Source of the DNA: Chromatiales bacterium | GTDB taxonomy: Bacteria > Pseudomonadota > Gammaproteobacteria > Chromatiales > Chromatiaceae | Assembly (NCBI GenBank): GCA_022360905.1 | Contig: JAKSBX010000194.1 | Location: 1-46,694, forward strand | Direction of reading: 5' to 3' | Length of the DNA stretch: 46,694 nt | Shown: in pieces, positions 34,223 through 43,581 of the stretch | How positions within the stretch are numbered: position 1 is the stretch's first letter | Layout: every line of letters begins with the position of its first letter | Notes under the pieces: generated by a model | What the model saw: the letters and a program-made list of their open reading frames with translations, nothing else | Databases searched by the model: none | Told to the model about the DNA's origin: nothing | Program-made: the position numbers and the translations under genes

Positions 34223-37045
34223 TCAGGCAAAGCGCCTCGGTTCACCAGCTCCGCTGACATTCTCCACACAACGGCCACAGAGTTCCGGATGCTCCGCATG
34301 ACTCCCCACATCTTCTCTGTGATGCCAGCAGCGGACACATTTGGCATGAGGCGAAGCGGTGACCTGAACGCCAACACCCAGGGTTTCATCCAGTTCGATC
34401 TGGTCCGGCTTCTGTGCCATCGGCAGCGCCTTGGCATCCGAGGTAATCAACACGAAACGCAGCTCATCCTCCAGCTGCGCCAGCGAGTCGATCATCTCAT
34501 CGTCAGCATAGATGGTGACATCCGCATCCAGAGAGGAGTTACCTTCTGCGCGAAACGACTCCATCGCCTTGCTGACCGCTTCCCGCAGGTTGATGATCTG
34601 CTGCCAGTAGCCGGCATTGAACCGGTCATCCTGATCCAGCGCATAGAGCCCCTCATACCAGGTCTCCAGGAACACACTCTCACTGCGGTCACCGGGAATC
34701 GACTGCCAAATCTCATCCGCGGTAAAGCTGAGGATCGGCGCCAGCCAACGCACCATCGCTTCGATGATGTGATACATCGCCGTCTGGCAGGAGCGTCTGG
34801 GCAGACTGTCTGCCTGCGTGGTGTATTGACGATCCTTGATGATATCCAGGTAGAAACCGCCCATCTCATTGACACAGAAGTTATGAATCTTCTGGTAGAT
34901 GACATGGAACTGATACTCCCCGTAGGCTTCGGCAATCTCCCGCTGCAGTTGCAGGGTGCGATCCACCGCCCAGCGATCCAGCTCGATCATTTGTGAAGGT
35001 TCAAGCAGATTCTGTTGCGGATCGAAGCCGTTCAGATTGGAGAGCAGAAAGCGGGCCGTGTTACGGATCCTGCGATAGGCATCCGCAGTACGCTTGAGAA
35101 TCTCATCGGAGACGGTCATCTCATTGCGATAGTCCGTGGCGGCAACCCACAGGCGGATGATATCCGCCCCCAGGGTCTTCAACACCTTCTGCGGCGCCAC
35201 CACGTTACCCAGGGACTTGGACATCTTGCGCCCTTGAGCATCCACGGTGAAACCATGGGTCAGTACCGCCTTGTAGGGGGCACAACCGTTCATCGCCACC
35301 GAGGTCATCAAAGAGGATTGAAACCAGCCGCGATGCTGGTCGGAACCTTCCAGATAGAGATCGGCGGGAAAGGCCAGGTTCTCTCTGGCATCCAGCACAC
35401 AGTGGTGGGAAACACCGGAATCGAACCAGACATCCAGGGTATCGGTCACCTGTTCATAGTCCGCCGCCGTATCACCGAGGAGCTGTTCCAGGTCCAGGTT
35501 GAACCAGGCTTCGAAACCCTGCGCTTCGACCAGCTGCGCGACCTTTTCAATCAATGCCGGCGTATCGGGATGCAGTTGCCCATTCTGTTTGTGGATGAAC
35601 AGGGTGATCGGTACCCCCCAGGTACGTTGACGGGAGATACACCAGTCGGGGCGATTCTCCACCATCCCCTGAATACGGGCCTTGCCCCAATCGGGCATCC
35701 AGCTGACCTTCTCGATCTCCTGCAGGGCCTTTTCCCGCAGCCCGCTCTGATCCATGCTGACAAACCACTGCGGTGTGGCGCGGAAGATAATCGGAGTTTT
35801 ATGACGCCAGCAGTGTGGGTAGCTGTGCCGCAGCCGCTCTTCGTGCATCAGTGCACCTCGCGACTGCAGTACCTCGATCACCTGTTCGTTGGCGGAGAGC
35901 ACATGCAATCCGGCAAACAGATCGGTACCCTCGACAAAGCAGCCATTACCGCCCACCGGGTTATCCACCGGCAGGTTGTAGCGCATACCCACAAAATAGT
36001 CGTCCAGACCGTGGCCTGGCGCCGTGTGCACAGCACCGGTACCCGCCTCCAGGGTGACATGCTCGCCCAGAATGACCGGTACCTGGCGATCGTAAAACGG
36101 ATGCTGCAGCATCAGGCCTTCAAAGGCCTCCCCTTTGGCATAGGCCACCACATGGTAGTGTTCGATACCGTAGCGATCCATCACATCCTTGAGCATGTCG
36201 TCGGCGATCACCAGACGCCGTTTGCCCTGCTCGCCCTCATACTCGACCATTGCATATTCGTAAGAGGGATTCAGTGCCACCGCCTGGTTGGCCGGCAGGG
36301 TCCAGGGGGTGGTCGTCCAGATGACAAACGAGATCGGTCCTTCGCCGCCCCCCTCAGGTACATGATGACAGCGCTCCAGCAGCGCAGACTCATCCACCAG
36401 GGAGAAAGCCACATCGATCGCGAAGGAGTCCTTATCCTGATACTCAACCTCGGCCTCGGCCAGGGCGGAGCCACAGTCGGTACACCAATGGACCGGTTTG
36501 TAGCCCTTCTGAATATGGTCATTGGCCACGATCTTACCCAGCGAGCGAATGATATCCGCCTCGAACTGGTGATCCATGGTGAGGTAGGGGTGACCCCAGT
36601 CACCCAGCACCCCGAGCCGGATGAAATCCTCCCGCTGGCCATTCACCTGCTTGGCGGCATACTCCCGGCACGCCTTGCGGAACTGAGCGGTGGTGGTTTT
36701 TTTGCCAGGCTTGCCGATCTTTTTCTCGACCTGTAGTTCGATCGGCAGACCATGACAGTCCCAACCCGGCACATAGGGCGCATCGAAACCATCCAGGGTA
36801 CGACTCTTTACAATGATATCCTTGAGAATCTTGTTAACCGCATGGCCAATATGAATATCGCCGTTGGCATAAGGGGGGCCATCATGCAGGTGAAAAGTCG
36901 GCCGGCCGGCAGAGGCCTCACGAATCTTTTGGTAGAGCTCGCGCTGTTGCCATTTTTTCAACATTTCAGGCTCGCGCTGAGCCAGATTCCCCCGCATTGG
37001 AAAATCGGTTTTCGGAAGATTAAGGGTCTGCTTGTAGTCGCTCAC
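34223..37045 (-). CDS. ileS: Isoleucyl-tRNA synthetase
   Basis: A 940-residue class I synthetase. The HIGH motif is in [18 protein letters not shown] (about residues 59-75), the editing domain spans roughly 200-400, KMSKS is in [10 protein letters not shown] (near 608), and the C-terminal zinc site is [14 protein letters not shown]...CGRCVENV. Length matches E. coli IleS (938). The ribF gene lies 201 bp upstream, a spacer containing a GAAACTT/AAGTTTC hairpin at 37084-37115. A long open frame on the opposite strand (35015-36736) is a shadow of this gene. Confidence 0.98.
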   Translation of the reverse strand: MSDYKQTLNLPKTDFPMRGNLAQREPEMLKKWQQRELYQKIREASAGRPTFHLHDGPPYANGDIHIGHAVNKILKDIIVKSRTLDGFDAPYVPGWDCHGLPIELQVEKKIGKPGKKTTTAQFRKACREYAAKQVNGQREDFIRLGVLGDWGHPYLTMDHQFEADIIRSLGKIVANDHIQKGYKPVHWCTDCGSALAEAEVEYQDKDSFAIDVAFSLVDESALLERCHHVPEGGGEGPISFVIWTTTPWTLPANQAVALNPSYEYAMVEYEGEQGKRRLVIADDMLKDVMDRYGIEHYHVVAYAKGEAFEGLMLQHPFYDRQVPVILGEHVTLEAGTGAVHTAPGHGLDDYFVGMRYNLPVDNPVGGNGCFVEGTDLFAGLHVLSANEQVIEVLQSRGALMHEERLRHSYPHCWRHKTPIIFRATPQWFVSMDQSGLREKALQEIEKVSWMPDWGKARIQGMVENRPDWCISRQRTWGVPITLFIHKQNGQLHPDTPALIEKVAQLVEAQGFEAWFNLDLEQLLGDTAADYEQVTDTLDVWFDSGVSHHCVLDARENLAFPADLYLEGSDQHRGWFQSSLMTSVAMNGCAPYKAVLTHGFTVDAQGRKMSKSLGNVVAPQKVLKTLGADIIRLWVAATDYRNEMTVSDEILKRTADAYRRIRNTARFLLSNLNGFDPQQNLLEPSQMIELDRWAVDRTLQLQREIAEAYGEYQFHVIYQKIHNFCVNEMGGFYLDIIKDRQYTTQADSLPRRSCQTAMYHIIEAMVRWLAPILSFTADEIWQSIPGDRSESVFLETWYEGLYALDQDDRFNAGYWQQIINLREAVSKAMESFRAEGNSSLDADVTIYADDEMIDSLAQLEDELRFVLITSDAKALPMAQKPDQIELDETLGVGVQVTASPHAKCVRCWHHREDVGSHAEHPELCGRCVENVSGAGEPRRFA

Positions 37046-37083
37046 TAACTGCTACCTGTCAGGGGTGCAAAAAATAGGATATT

Positions 37084-37115
37084 GAAACTTAAAAACGCCT
37101 CTGGCGCAAAGTTTC
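37084..37115 (-). promoter_or_regulatory. Hairpin in the ribF-ileS spacer
   Basis: GAAACTT pairs with AAGTTTC, with an inner CGCC-TCT-GGCG stem. It lies 39 bp upstream of ileS and could be an mRNA leader structure; no T-box (a Gram-positive feature) or known riboswitch consensus is seen. Confidence 0.35.
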
Positions 37116-37246
37116 AGCGGATAAATGTTAAACATACGCGATCACAGCCTGGAAAGCCGCCGATCCACGGCCTTTTAAGCCATGAGAGCCCTATTGAACG
37201 ATTGACGGGAAGCAACCTGAAAGCGGATCGGCGATGAGGCGCTGGA

Positions 37247-38182
37247 TCAAGCCACGCCGGCCAGCACGGCCCTAGCCTGGTCCGCATCCAGCAGGATCTG
37301 TTCACGCAGTGCTTCAAATGACTCAAAGCTCTCCTGATCTCTGAGCTTTTCCACAAACTCCACTGAGACATGCTCACCATAGACCGAGCGATCAAAATCG
37401 AACAGAAAGACCTCAAGCAGGTAGCGGGTATCCCCGGCCACCATGGGGCGCACACCGATATTCGCCACACCGGGCAAAGCCTGCTCTTCAAGCCCGCCTA
37501 CCTTCACCGCGAATACCCCATCGAGTGGGCTGACCCGCCGGTGCAGATCGATATTCATGGTTGGGAAACCAATGGTTCTGCCCCGCTTGGCGCCATGCCC
37601 CACCCGGCCACAGATCCGGTAGGGTCTACCGAGACAGAGGGCCGCTCCCTGCAGATCCCCCTGAGTCAGCAGCTCGCGGATTCTGGTGCTGCTGACACGA
37701 TCCGCATCCAGGCGATAGGTATTCATGTTCTCGACTTCAAAACCATGTTGCCTGCCGGCTGTTTTGAGTAACTCGAAGTCCCCTTCCCGGCCATGACCAA
37801 AGCGGAAATCGTCACCCACCGAGAGAAAGCGTACCCCCAACCCCTCGACCAACAGCTCTTCAACAAACTCATCGGCCGACATGGAGGCCAGGCGTCGGTT
37901 GAACTCCAACACCACCACCCGATCGACCCCGGTCTCTTCGATCGCCTGTAACTTCTCCCGCAGGCGGGTCAACCGGGCCGGGGCGTTTTCCCCCTGAAAG
38001 AACTCACGGGGCTGAGGTTCAAAGGTCACCACAGTGGTCGGCAGGCCCAGCAACTCGCCCTTCTCCAGCAGATGACTGAAGACCGATTGATGCCCCAGAT
38101 GAACCCCGTCAAAATTGCCAATAGTGGCAACACAGCCGTGATGATCAGCTCTGAGATTGTGTAGACCGCGAACCAGTTGCAT
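37247..38182 (-). CDS. ribF: Bifunctional riboflavin kinase/FAD synthetase
   Basis: A 311-residue cytosolic enzyme making FMN and FAD. The N-terminal nucleotidyltransferase domain (about 1-185) has ATIGNFDGVHLGHQSVF and the GDDFRFGHGREGDFELL motif. The C-terminal kinase domain (about 190-305) has GRVGHGAKRGRTIGFPTMNI and LLEVFLFDFDRSVYGEHVSVEFVEKLRDQESF. The start MQLVRGLHNL at 38182 follows the family; the upstream ATG at 38239 would add 19 residues with no support. Between murJ and this gene lies 523 bp with a palindromic repeat. Confidence 0.97.
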   Translation of the reverse strand: MQLVRGLHNLRADHHGCVATIGNFDGVHLGHQSVFSHLLEKGELLGLPTTVVTFEPQPREFFQGENAPARLTRLREKLQAIEETGVDRVVVLEFNRRLASMSADEFVEELLVEGLGVRFLSVGDDFRFGHGREGDFELLKTAGRQHGFEVENMNTYRLDADRVSSTRIRELLTQGDLQGAALCLGRPYRICGRVGHGAKRGRTIGFPTMNIDLHRRVSPLDGVFAVKVGGLEEQALPGVANIGVRPMVAGDTRYLLEVFLFDFDRSVYGEHVSVEFVEKLRDQESFESFEALREQILLDADQARAVLAGVA

Positions 38183-38532
38183 AAGGAAACCACTCTGAAC
38201 GAAGCGGTCAATTATAGGCCCTGCGGCACGATTGAGCATCCCTATCTATAAAGATTGCGGGGTTTAACCAGGATCCAGAGGGAAAAAAGTCTGCCCTGGA
38301 CAGCAAAAATACACCTATCCAGGCAGACAACACGCAGCTATTCCAAAATCACTGTCGCTATAGAGAATACGCCTGGTCAGCCGTAATGGATTCAGTTTTC
38401 CAAGGCCGGTTAACACGAATCCACCATGCCCTGCTGGCACTGTCTCGTATCTAGAAAGGCGGAATTTGCTTGGTGTAGCCCGGCTGCAAGGGTGAATGAT
38501 AACGCCGTTGGGCACATAACGGCCCCAACCAC
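38183..38532. other. murJ-ribF spacer outside the repeat
   Basis: No gene. It contains a diverged copy of the GTTAAC motif (AGGCCGGTTAACACGAATCC at 38403-38422) and, starting at 38533, the palindromic repeat. In many relatives murJ and ribF are adjacent, so this spacer seems enlarged by repeat insertion. Confidence 0.5.
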
Positions 38533-38632
38533 GAATGGTGCTGACTTAACCGTTATCTGGTGGGGCATGGCCCCACCCTACACGCTGAATTCAACTGTAG
38601 GGTGGGGCCATGCCCCACCGAAAACCCTTTGA
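38533..38632. repeat. Dispersed 100-bp palindromic repeat, copy 2
   Basis: Second copy of the unit at 120-219, with arms GGTGGGGCATGGCCCCACCC (38559-38578) and the complement at 38599-38618. It lies in the murJ-ribF spacer, where transcripts from murJ would form a strong hairpin. Confidence 0.85.
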
Positions 38633-38705
38633 CACACTCGATGTGATGTATGTCTTGGTGCTTTCTCAGGTACGACAGGGCATATCGGATCAGTCTTAAA
38701 AAACC

Positions 38706-40238
38706 CTAAGAGCGAAAGTGGCTCAACCGGCCACCAAGCAGAAAAAAGCTTGCAAAATAGAGCAGCATGGCGACCAGGATCAACCCGGTCAGACGCCAGA
38801 CCCGATCCCAACTGCCCGCTTCCAACCAGCCATCGACCACCCCCGCGCCCCACCAAAGCATCAACCCCATGGCCAGGGCGGAGAGGGTGATGCGTAAAAG
38901 CAGCTTCGGCCAGCCGGATTCAGGTCGATAGATCCCCTGTTTGATCAGCGCACGGTAGAGAAGATAGGCATTCAGCCAGGAAGAGAGGGTTGTGGCCAAT
39001 GCCAACCCGGCATGGGCCAGAGGAAACACCAACATCAGGTTGAGCACCATGTTGGTGACCATCGCAATGATACCGATTCTGACCGGGGTCTTGGTGTCCT
39101 GGCGGGCATAAAAACCCGGTGCCAGTATCTTGATCAACATAATCGCCATCAGGCCGGGTGTATAGGCCATCAGGCTCAGGGTCGCCATATCCACATCATG
39201 GCGGTTGAAGGCGTCGGAAAAAAACAGGGTTGCCAGCATCGGACCGGCCAACAGAAACAGACCAACTGCAGCCGGCACCCCCAGAATCAAATTGAGACGT
39301 AGCGCCCAATCGAGGGTACGGGAAAATTCCGTGGCGGACGCCTCGGCGTGTTTACGGGAGAGGTTGGGCAGAATCACCGTACCCAGCGCCACCCCAAGCA
39401 CCCCGACGGGAAACTCCATCAAGCGATCGGAGTAGTAGAGCCAGGAGATACTGCCACTGACCAGAAACGAGGCTATCAGGGTATCGAGCAGCAGATTGAG
39501 CTGACTGACGGAGACCCCAAACAGCGCCGGGATCATCAGCCGCATCACCCGCTTCACACCCGGATCCTTGAACGCCACCCTGGGCCTCGGCAACAGGCGT
39601 ATCCGCCCAAGAAAGGGCAACTGAAAGAGGAACTGGACAATCCCCGCAATCAACACCCCCCAGGCCAGCCCTTTGACCGGCTCTTCCAGCATCGGCGAGA
39701 GCCATACGGCACAACCGATCAGCGAGAGATTGAGCAGCACCGGGGTGAATGCCGGTACGGAAAAACGGTTGTGGGCATTCAGAATGCTTCCGGCAAATGC
39801 GGTCAGGGTAATGAAGAACAGATAAGGGAAAGTGAGATAGAGCATCTCTACCGTCAGCTCATATTTGCCCTCGCTCTCATTCCAGAAGCCCGGCGCAAAG
39901 ATCATCACCAGAATCGGCGCGGCCACCACACCAATCAGGGAGACCAGCAGCACGATCAGCCCCAGGGTACCCGCCATATTGTCGACAAACCCGCGCAGCT
40001 CACCCTCAGAGCGCTGCGTACGGTATTCACTGAGTACCGGCACAAAGGCTACGGAGAAGGCCCCCTCAGCAAACAAACGGCGCAGAAAGTTGGGGATTTT
40101 AAAGGCGACAAAGAAGGCATCGGTGGCCGCATTCGCACCGAACATCCGAGCAAGCACCAGATCCCGCACAAACCCCAGGATGCGTGAGAGCATGGTATAG
40201 CTGCCGACAGCAGCGAATGAGCGAAAAAAAGAGGCCAG
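38706..40238 (-). CDS. murJ: Lipid II flippase MurJ, probable CTG start
   Basis: A membrane protein of about 510 residues with 14 helices that flips lipid II across the inner membrane. Family signatures start MLSRILGFVRDLVLARMFG, followed by DAFFVAFKIPNFLRRLFAEGAF, and DRLMEFPVGVLGVALGTVILP near residue 265. An ATG at 40193 begins at MLSRI, but the reading frame continues upstream as ASFFRSFAAVGSYT, which matches the usual MurJ N-terminus (L-x-SLAxVSxxTMLSRVLG). No ATG, GTG or TTG precedes it; a CTG at 40238 has AAGGAA with 6-nt spacing. I extend the gene to that codon. Transcribed divergently from rpsT. Confidence 0.9.
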   Translation of the reverse strand: MASFFRSFAAVGSYTMLSRILGFVRDLVLARMFGANAATDAFFVAFKIPNFLRRLFAEGAFSVAFVPVLSEYRTQRSEGELRGFVDNMAGTLGLIVLLVSLIGVVAAPILVMIFAPGFWNESEGKYELTVEMLYLTFPYLFFITLTAFAGSILNAHNRFSVPAFTPVLLNLSLIGCAVWLSPMLEEPVKGLAWGVLIAGIVQFLFQLPFLGRIRLLPRPRVAFKDPGVKRVMRLMIPALFGVSVSQLNLLLDTLIASFLVSGSISWLYYSDRLMEFPVGVLGVALGTVILPNLSRKHAEASATEFSRTLDWALRLNLILGVPAAVGLFLLAGPMLATLFFSDAFNRHDVDMATLSLMAYTPGLMAIMLIKILAPGFYARQDTKTPVRIGIIAMVTNMVLNLMLVFPLAHAGLALATTLSSWLNAYLLYRALIKQGIYRPESGWPKLLLRITLSALAMGLMLWWGAGVVDGWLEAGSWDRVWRLTGLILVAMLLYFASFFLLGGRLSHFRS

Positions 40239-40326
40239 GATCTGTTCCTTACATCAATCTGGTTGAAAATCGCCGGTTCGAGTGACCCGGCGACAATACC
40301 AGTAGAACCCCCATAGATCAAAGATG

Positions 40327-40355
40327 TTGACAGGGAGGCCTTTTTTGGAGAGAAT
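40327..40355 (+). promoter_or_regulatory. Sigma-70 promoter of rpsT
   Basis: TTGACA (40327-40332), a 17-nt spacer and GAGAAT (40350-40355) match the sigma-70 consensus at six and four of six positions. The expected start near 40362 leaves a leader of about 34 nt before the TTG codon. Confidence 0.65.
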
Positions 40356-40395
40356 GCGCCCCCTTTGAAAAGCTAGTATCGTCCAGGAGAGAACC

Positions 40396-40656
40396 TTGGC
40401 CAATTCAGCCCAAGCTCGCAAACGCGCGCGCCAAGCCAACAAGCGCCACAGCCGTAATCAGGCCCAGCGTAGTGAAATGCGTACCCATATCAAAAAGGTC
40501 GCCAAAGCCATCGCGGCCGGATCTAAGGAAGCCGCCACGGAAGCCTACAAGCTGGCCGTTCCGGTGATCGACAGCTCAGTCAGCAAAGGTCTGATTCACA
40601 AGAATAAGGCAGCTCGTCATAAGAGCCGTCTGAATGTGCAGATCAAAGCGCTGTAA
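40396..40656 (+). CDS. rpsT: 30S ribosomal protein S20
   Basis: An 86-residue basic protein of the small subunit that binds 16S rRNA (MANSAQARKRARQANKRHSRNQAQR). Length is as in E. coli. The start codon is TTG, as in E. coli rpsT where the weak UUG start takes part in autoregulation. The ribosome binding site AGGAGA lies 6-7 nt upstream. Monocistronic with a strong terminator. Divergence from murJ is a typical gammaproteobacterial order. Confidence 0.98.
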   Translation: MANSAQARKRARQANKRHSRNQAQRSEMRTHIKKVAKAIAAGSKEAATEAYKLAVPVIDSSVSKGLIHKNKAARHKSRLNVQIKAL

Positions 40657-40676
40657 CAGGCTCTAGAGAATCTGAT

Positions 40677-40704
40677 AAAAAACCGGCCCTTGGCCGGTTT
40701 TTTT
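40677..40704 (+). terminator. Terminator of rpsT
   Basis: AAAACCGGCC (ending 40688) and GGCCGGTTTT (from 40692) pair around CTT, with A-run before and TTTTTTT after. It can also work for transcripts from the convergent CAP-domain gene. Confidence 0.92.
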
Positions 40705-40805
40705 CTGCCTCATGGCTGCAAGCAGCCCTGTTTCACAGGGTTTCCGGTGCGATCACCACACCGAAAACCATCGTTCAATAGGCGAACCTATCCGATCACG
40801 ACTGC

Positions 40806-41654
40806 TCAGGCAGACTCCTCTCGCCTACGCCCGACCCAGACCATGCCAAGCAGACCAGATCCCAACAGCCAGAAAGCCGCAGGCAGTGGTACAGGGGCTG
40901 GCTCCTCAACAGAATCGCCATAGGCAAAGTGTTGGGTCCAATAGGTGTAGAGGGGAAATTCGAAGGTGCGATCATCCAGCTGAATAGGTGGGACATCATC
41001 CCCATCCCAGACATAACCCACCCCCAGATCATCAAATAGGCCATTCAGAATGGTGTTTCGATGGCCAGCACTCCCCATCCAGCCTCCGGATCCTCCCGTC
41101 TCTCTATACCAGGCGTCCCAATGGCTGCCATCCAGGCGCTCTCCAAGGCTATCCCAGCTCGATGCGCTGATATCGAATTGTGAAGTAAAGAAATCATTGA
41201 TCTCATTGAAATCCTCTGTGCCGTACATCACATCGTGAGCCGCATCGATGGCCGGCGAAGGGGTGTTATAGCTCGGCGCAGCCCGCCCCTGCCCGGCAGC
41301 AATGTTTTCGCCCCAACCGGTGTAGTCATATCCCCCGTCACTGATGCGATCAGCTGGGGTTGAGCCGCTGTTGGGACCGGCCAAAGTCGTATGACTGAAA
41401 AAATTGTAGTCCGCCATCGATTGGGAGTATTCCAGTGCGGAGTCGTGCAGACGATCATCCCTTTGCAGCGGATCGAGATTATGAAAACCCCGCTGCAGAT
41501 TGACCAGATCCACAACCGCCAGCTCTTCAGGTAACCAGACGGCGGCCTGCAGACCTATTGGGACCATTAGTGTGGTGCTCAGCAACACCCCCAGGCTCAA
41601 CTGCGGTAGGTATGAGAAATGTTTTCTCTGTTTATTTTTGTCATGACTAACCAT
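40806..41654 (-). CDS. CAP-domain protein with VPLPA-CTERM sorting signal
   Basis: A 282-residue exported protein. A hydrophobic N-terminal signal (about residues 16-38) precedes a CAP/SCP/PR1 domain (about 40-235) with the typical DLVNLQRGFHNL-x-L-DDRLHDSALEYSQSMADYNFFSH start and the GSAGHRNTILN motif. The end carries PVPLPAAFWLLGSG, a short hydrophobic helix and a basic GRRREES tail. This is the VPLPA variant of the PEP-CTERM signal, recognised by exosortases in the inner membrane; cleavage exports the mature protein to the cell surface or matrix. No exosortase lies in this window. Fairly typical length for such proteins. Confidence 0.88.
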   Translation of the reverse strand: MVSHDKNKQRKHFSYLPQLSLGVLLSTTLMVPIGLQAAVWLPEELAVVDLVNLQRGFHNLDPLQRDDRLHDSALEYSQSMADYNFFSHTTLAGPNSGSTPADRISDGGYDYTGWGENIAAGQGRAAPSYNTPSPAIDAAHDVMYGTEDFNEINDFFTSQFDISASSWDSLGERLDGSHWDAWYRETGGSGGWMGSAGHRNTILNGLFDDLGVGYVWDGDDVPPIQLDDRTFEFPLYTYWTQHFAYGDSVEEPAPVPLPAAFWLLGSGLLGMVWVGRRREESA

Positions 41655-41698
41655 GATCCGCTTGCTCCTTGCATTGATGCAATTCCAGAATTTTTATT

Positions 41699-41713
41699 GT
41701 TAACAGACCCTAG
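41699..41713. repeat. GTTAACAGACCCTA copy of the short motif
   Basis: Opposite-orientation copy of GGGTCTGTTAAC in the promoter region of the CAP-domain gene. Confidence 0.5.
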
Positions 41714-41876
41714 GCTTTTAGGCCGTGGCTATAGAGTCTGGCATGCCGACTAACAGGAAATAAAGACCTATCGGCACATATTACGTGACCACGCACGCAA
41801 TTCACGGTTTATACGTTCGCGCCGTTTAATTAAGTCATTCAACCAACAAAAACTATTAATAATCTAAAGATACCGG

Positions 41877-43208
41877 TCATGCTATGAGTAACCTGATCAG
41901 CTGGGCAAGATGCAGAGCGGGTCTGCCTGTATGCACTCTGATCTGATGACGACAGGAGAAGCCGTTCGCCACGATCAGCGCCTCCGGTCGGGCAGCCAAT
42001 GCAGGCAGCAACGCCTGTTCCGCCATAGCCTTCGCCGTTTCGTAGTGCTCTGCCTCCAGCCCAAAACTACCGGCCATGCCACAACATGAAGCATCAATCA
42101 TCTCGAAACTGACCCCGGGAATCTGTTTAAGCACTTTGCGCATCGACTTCATCGCCCCAACCGCCTTTTGATGGCAATGGCCATGCACCAGAACCGGTTG
42201 CTGTGTCGCAATGGCATGCTCAGACCATGAAAGATCGAGTTTACCCCCCTTGATCCCCTTGGCCAGAAACTCTTCAAACAACACTGCCTTGCCAGCCACA
42301 AGATCAGCCATCTCTCCCAGCCCCAAAGCCCGGTATTCATCTCTCAGGGTGAGCAGGCATGAAGGCTCGAGCCCAATCAACGGCACCCCCTTTTGAGCAT
42401 AAGGTGCAAGCTTCTGTAGAAGTTCTCCAGCCTGTTGTCTCGCCGCTTCAATACGTCCTTGAGACAGATAGGTACGACCACAACAGTAGCGCGCCTCCTC
42501 ATCCACTGCGCCAATCAAACTGACCTGACAGCTCGCAGCCTGCAGTACCTCGACAGCCGCAACCAGGATGTCAGGGGAGTAGTGCTTGCAAAAAGTATCG
42601 GCAAAAAGCACCACTGGCTGACCACCCTCCATCTCACTCAGGGTATATTGTTGCGTTGAATCAGCCGGTTCAGGCAGAAGTGATTTTCTGCTGATACCGA
42701 GCAGACGCTCAGCCAAATTGGCGATCCAGGGGTAGCGATTCCTGACGGCGGACAGCTTGATCAGCCAGTGTCGTTTCGCCAGCAGTTCCGGCAGCTCTGA
42801 AAACAGCCTGGATCTGAGGGACAAACCCTTGCTAGCGTTAAGTTGGGCCAGATACTCGATCTTGATGCGTGACATATCCACATTGTTTTCGCACTCTCGC
42901 TGACAACCTTTGCAACTGACACAGAGATCCATGGCTTCAACCAGCTCGGGGGTAAACAACCCTCCGTTCCCCAGTTCACCATTGAGAGCCGCCTTCAGCA
43001 AGCGAACACGGGCTCCGGTCGACAGGTTGGGATTTTCATCCAATCTGAAACTGGGACACATCACCCCTTTTGCAAGGGTTTCACACTGACGGCTGTTGAT
43101 ACAGACCGCAACAGCCTTGGCAAAATCGCCGCCCTGTTTGGGTATATCCGCGTAGGCATCTCCCATGCCGGCATCCGTATATTCCGACCAATCCAGATAA
43201 CGCTTCAT
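41877..43208 (-). CDS. Fe-S/CCG-domain oxidoreductase subunit (C-terminal half of a Dld/YdiJ-type enzyme)
   Basis: A 443-residue protein resembling the C-terminal half of FAD- and Fe-S-containing D-lactate or 2-hydroxyacid dehydrogenases (YdiJ, Dld-II). Two ferredoxin-like cysteine clusters are seen: CINSRQCETLAKGVMCPSF (about 36-54) and CVSCKGCQRECENNVDM (about 95-112). Two CCG motifs follow: CCGRTYLSQGR (near 240) and CCGMAGSFGLEAEHYE (near 370), with GHCHQKAVGAM between. The FAD-binding N-terminal half is absent, and no gene for it lies within this window. The start MKRYLDWSEY has GAGTGG 6 nt upstream and looks complete, so this is probably an independent electron-transfer subunit and not a broken gene. 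Confidence 0.82.
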   Translation of the reverse strand: MKRYLDWSEYTDAGMGDAYADIPKQGGDFAKAVAVCINSRQCETLAKGVMCPSFRLDENPNLSTGARVRLLKAALNGELGNGGLFTPELVEAMDLCVSCKGCQRECENNVDMSRIKIEYLAQLNASKGLSLRSRLFSELPELLAKRHWLIKLSAVRNRYPWIANLAERLLGISRKSLLPEPADSTQQYTLSEMEGGQPVVLFADTFCKHYSPDILVAAVEVLQAASCQVSLIGAVDEEARYCCGRTYLSQGRIEAARQQAGELLQKLAPYAQKGVPLIGLEPSCLLTLRDEYRALGLGEMADLVAGKAVLFEEFLAKGIKGGKLDLSWSEHAIATQQPVLVHGHCHQKAVGAMKSMRKVLKQIPGVSFEMIDASCCGMAGSFGLEAEHYETAKAMAEQALLPALAARPEALIVANGFSCRHQIRVHTGRPALHLAQLIRLLIA

Positions 43209-43510
43209 AATCAACCACTCAATAAATTAACTGGAGATATGAAGATGCAAAAGCGATACCACGGCCTGCAGAAACAGCAGCGCTATACCGCCTGACACGG
43301 CTTTTTTAATGATTGCTGATTGACACAACCAATTGAGAAGGGGTACTGAATACAACACCCTGGAGTGATGAATCAAGTGCACCCTTAATCATACCTGTTC
43401 GATATCCGCACACACTCCACCCTCACGATTGTAGGGTTCACGACAATATCGAGCATGGTGTTCGACAATCTCCCTACCAACCGTCTGTTATCCAACAACG
43501 CCTTACAAAA
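43209..43510. other. Intergenic region upstream of the Fe-S/CCG gene
   Basis: Separates the CCG gene from the PhoX-like gene; nothing recognisable besides the terminator at its right end. Confidence 0.5.
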
Positions 43511-43535
43511 CAAAGGGGCCACTTAAAGTGGCCCC
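43507..43535 (-). terminator. Terminator of the PhoX-like gene
   Basis: On the minus strand GGGGCCACTT and its complement form a 10-bp stem (43515-43535) followed by TTTGTTTTG. It lies 47 bp after the PhoX-like stop. Confidence 0.8.
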
Positions 43536-43581
43536 AATCGTATCGATGGCTATCCAAAACAACTGTTACCAGTCACCCGGA

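Noticed and set aside
35015-36736. 573-residue open frame antisense to ileS
   Set aside because: Typical shadow of a long conserved gene in high-GC DNA; no recognisable motifs.
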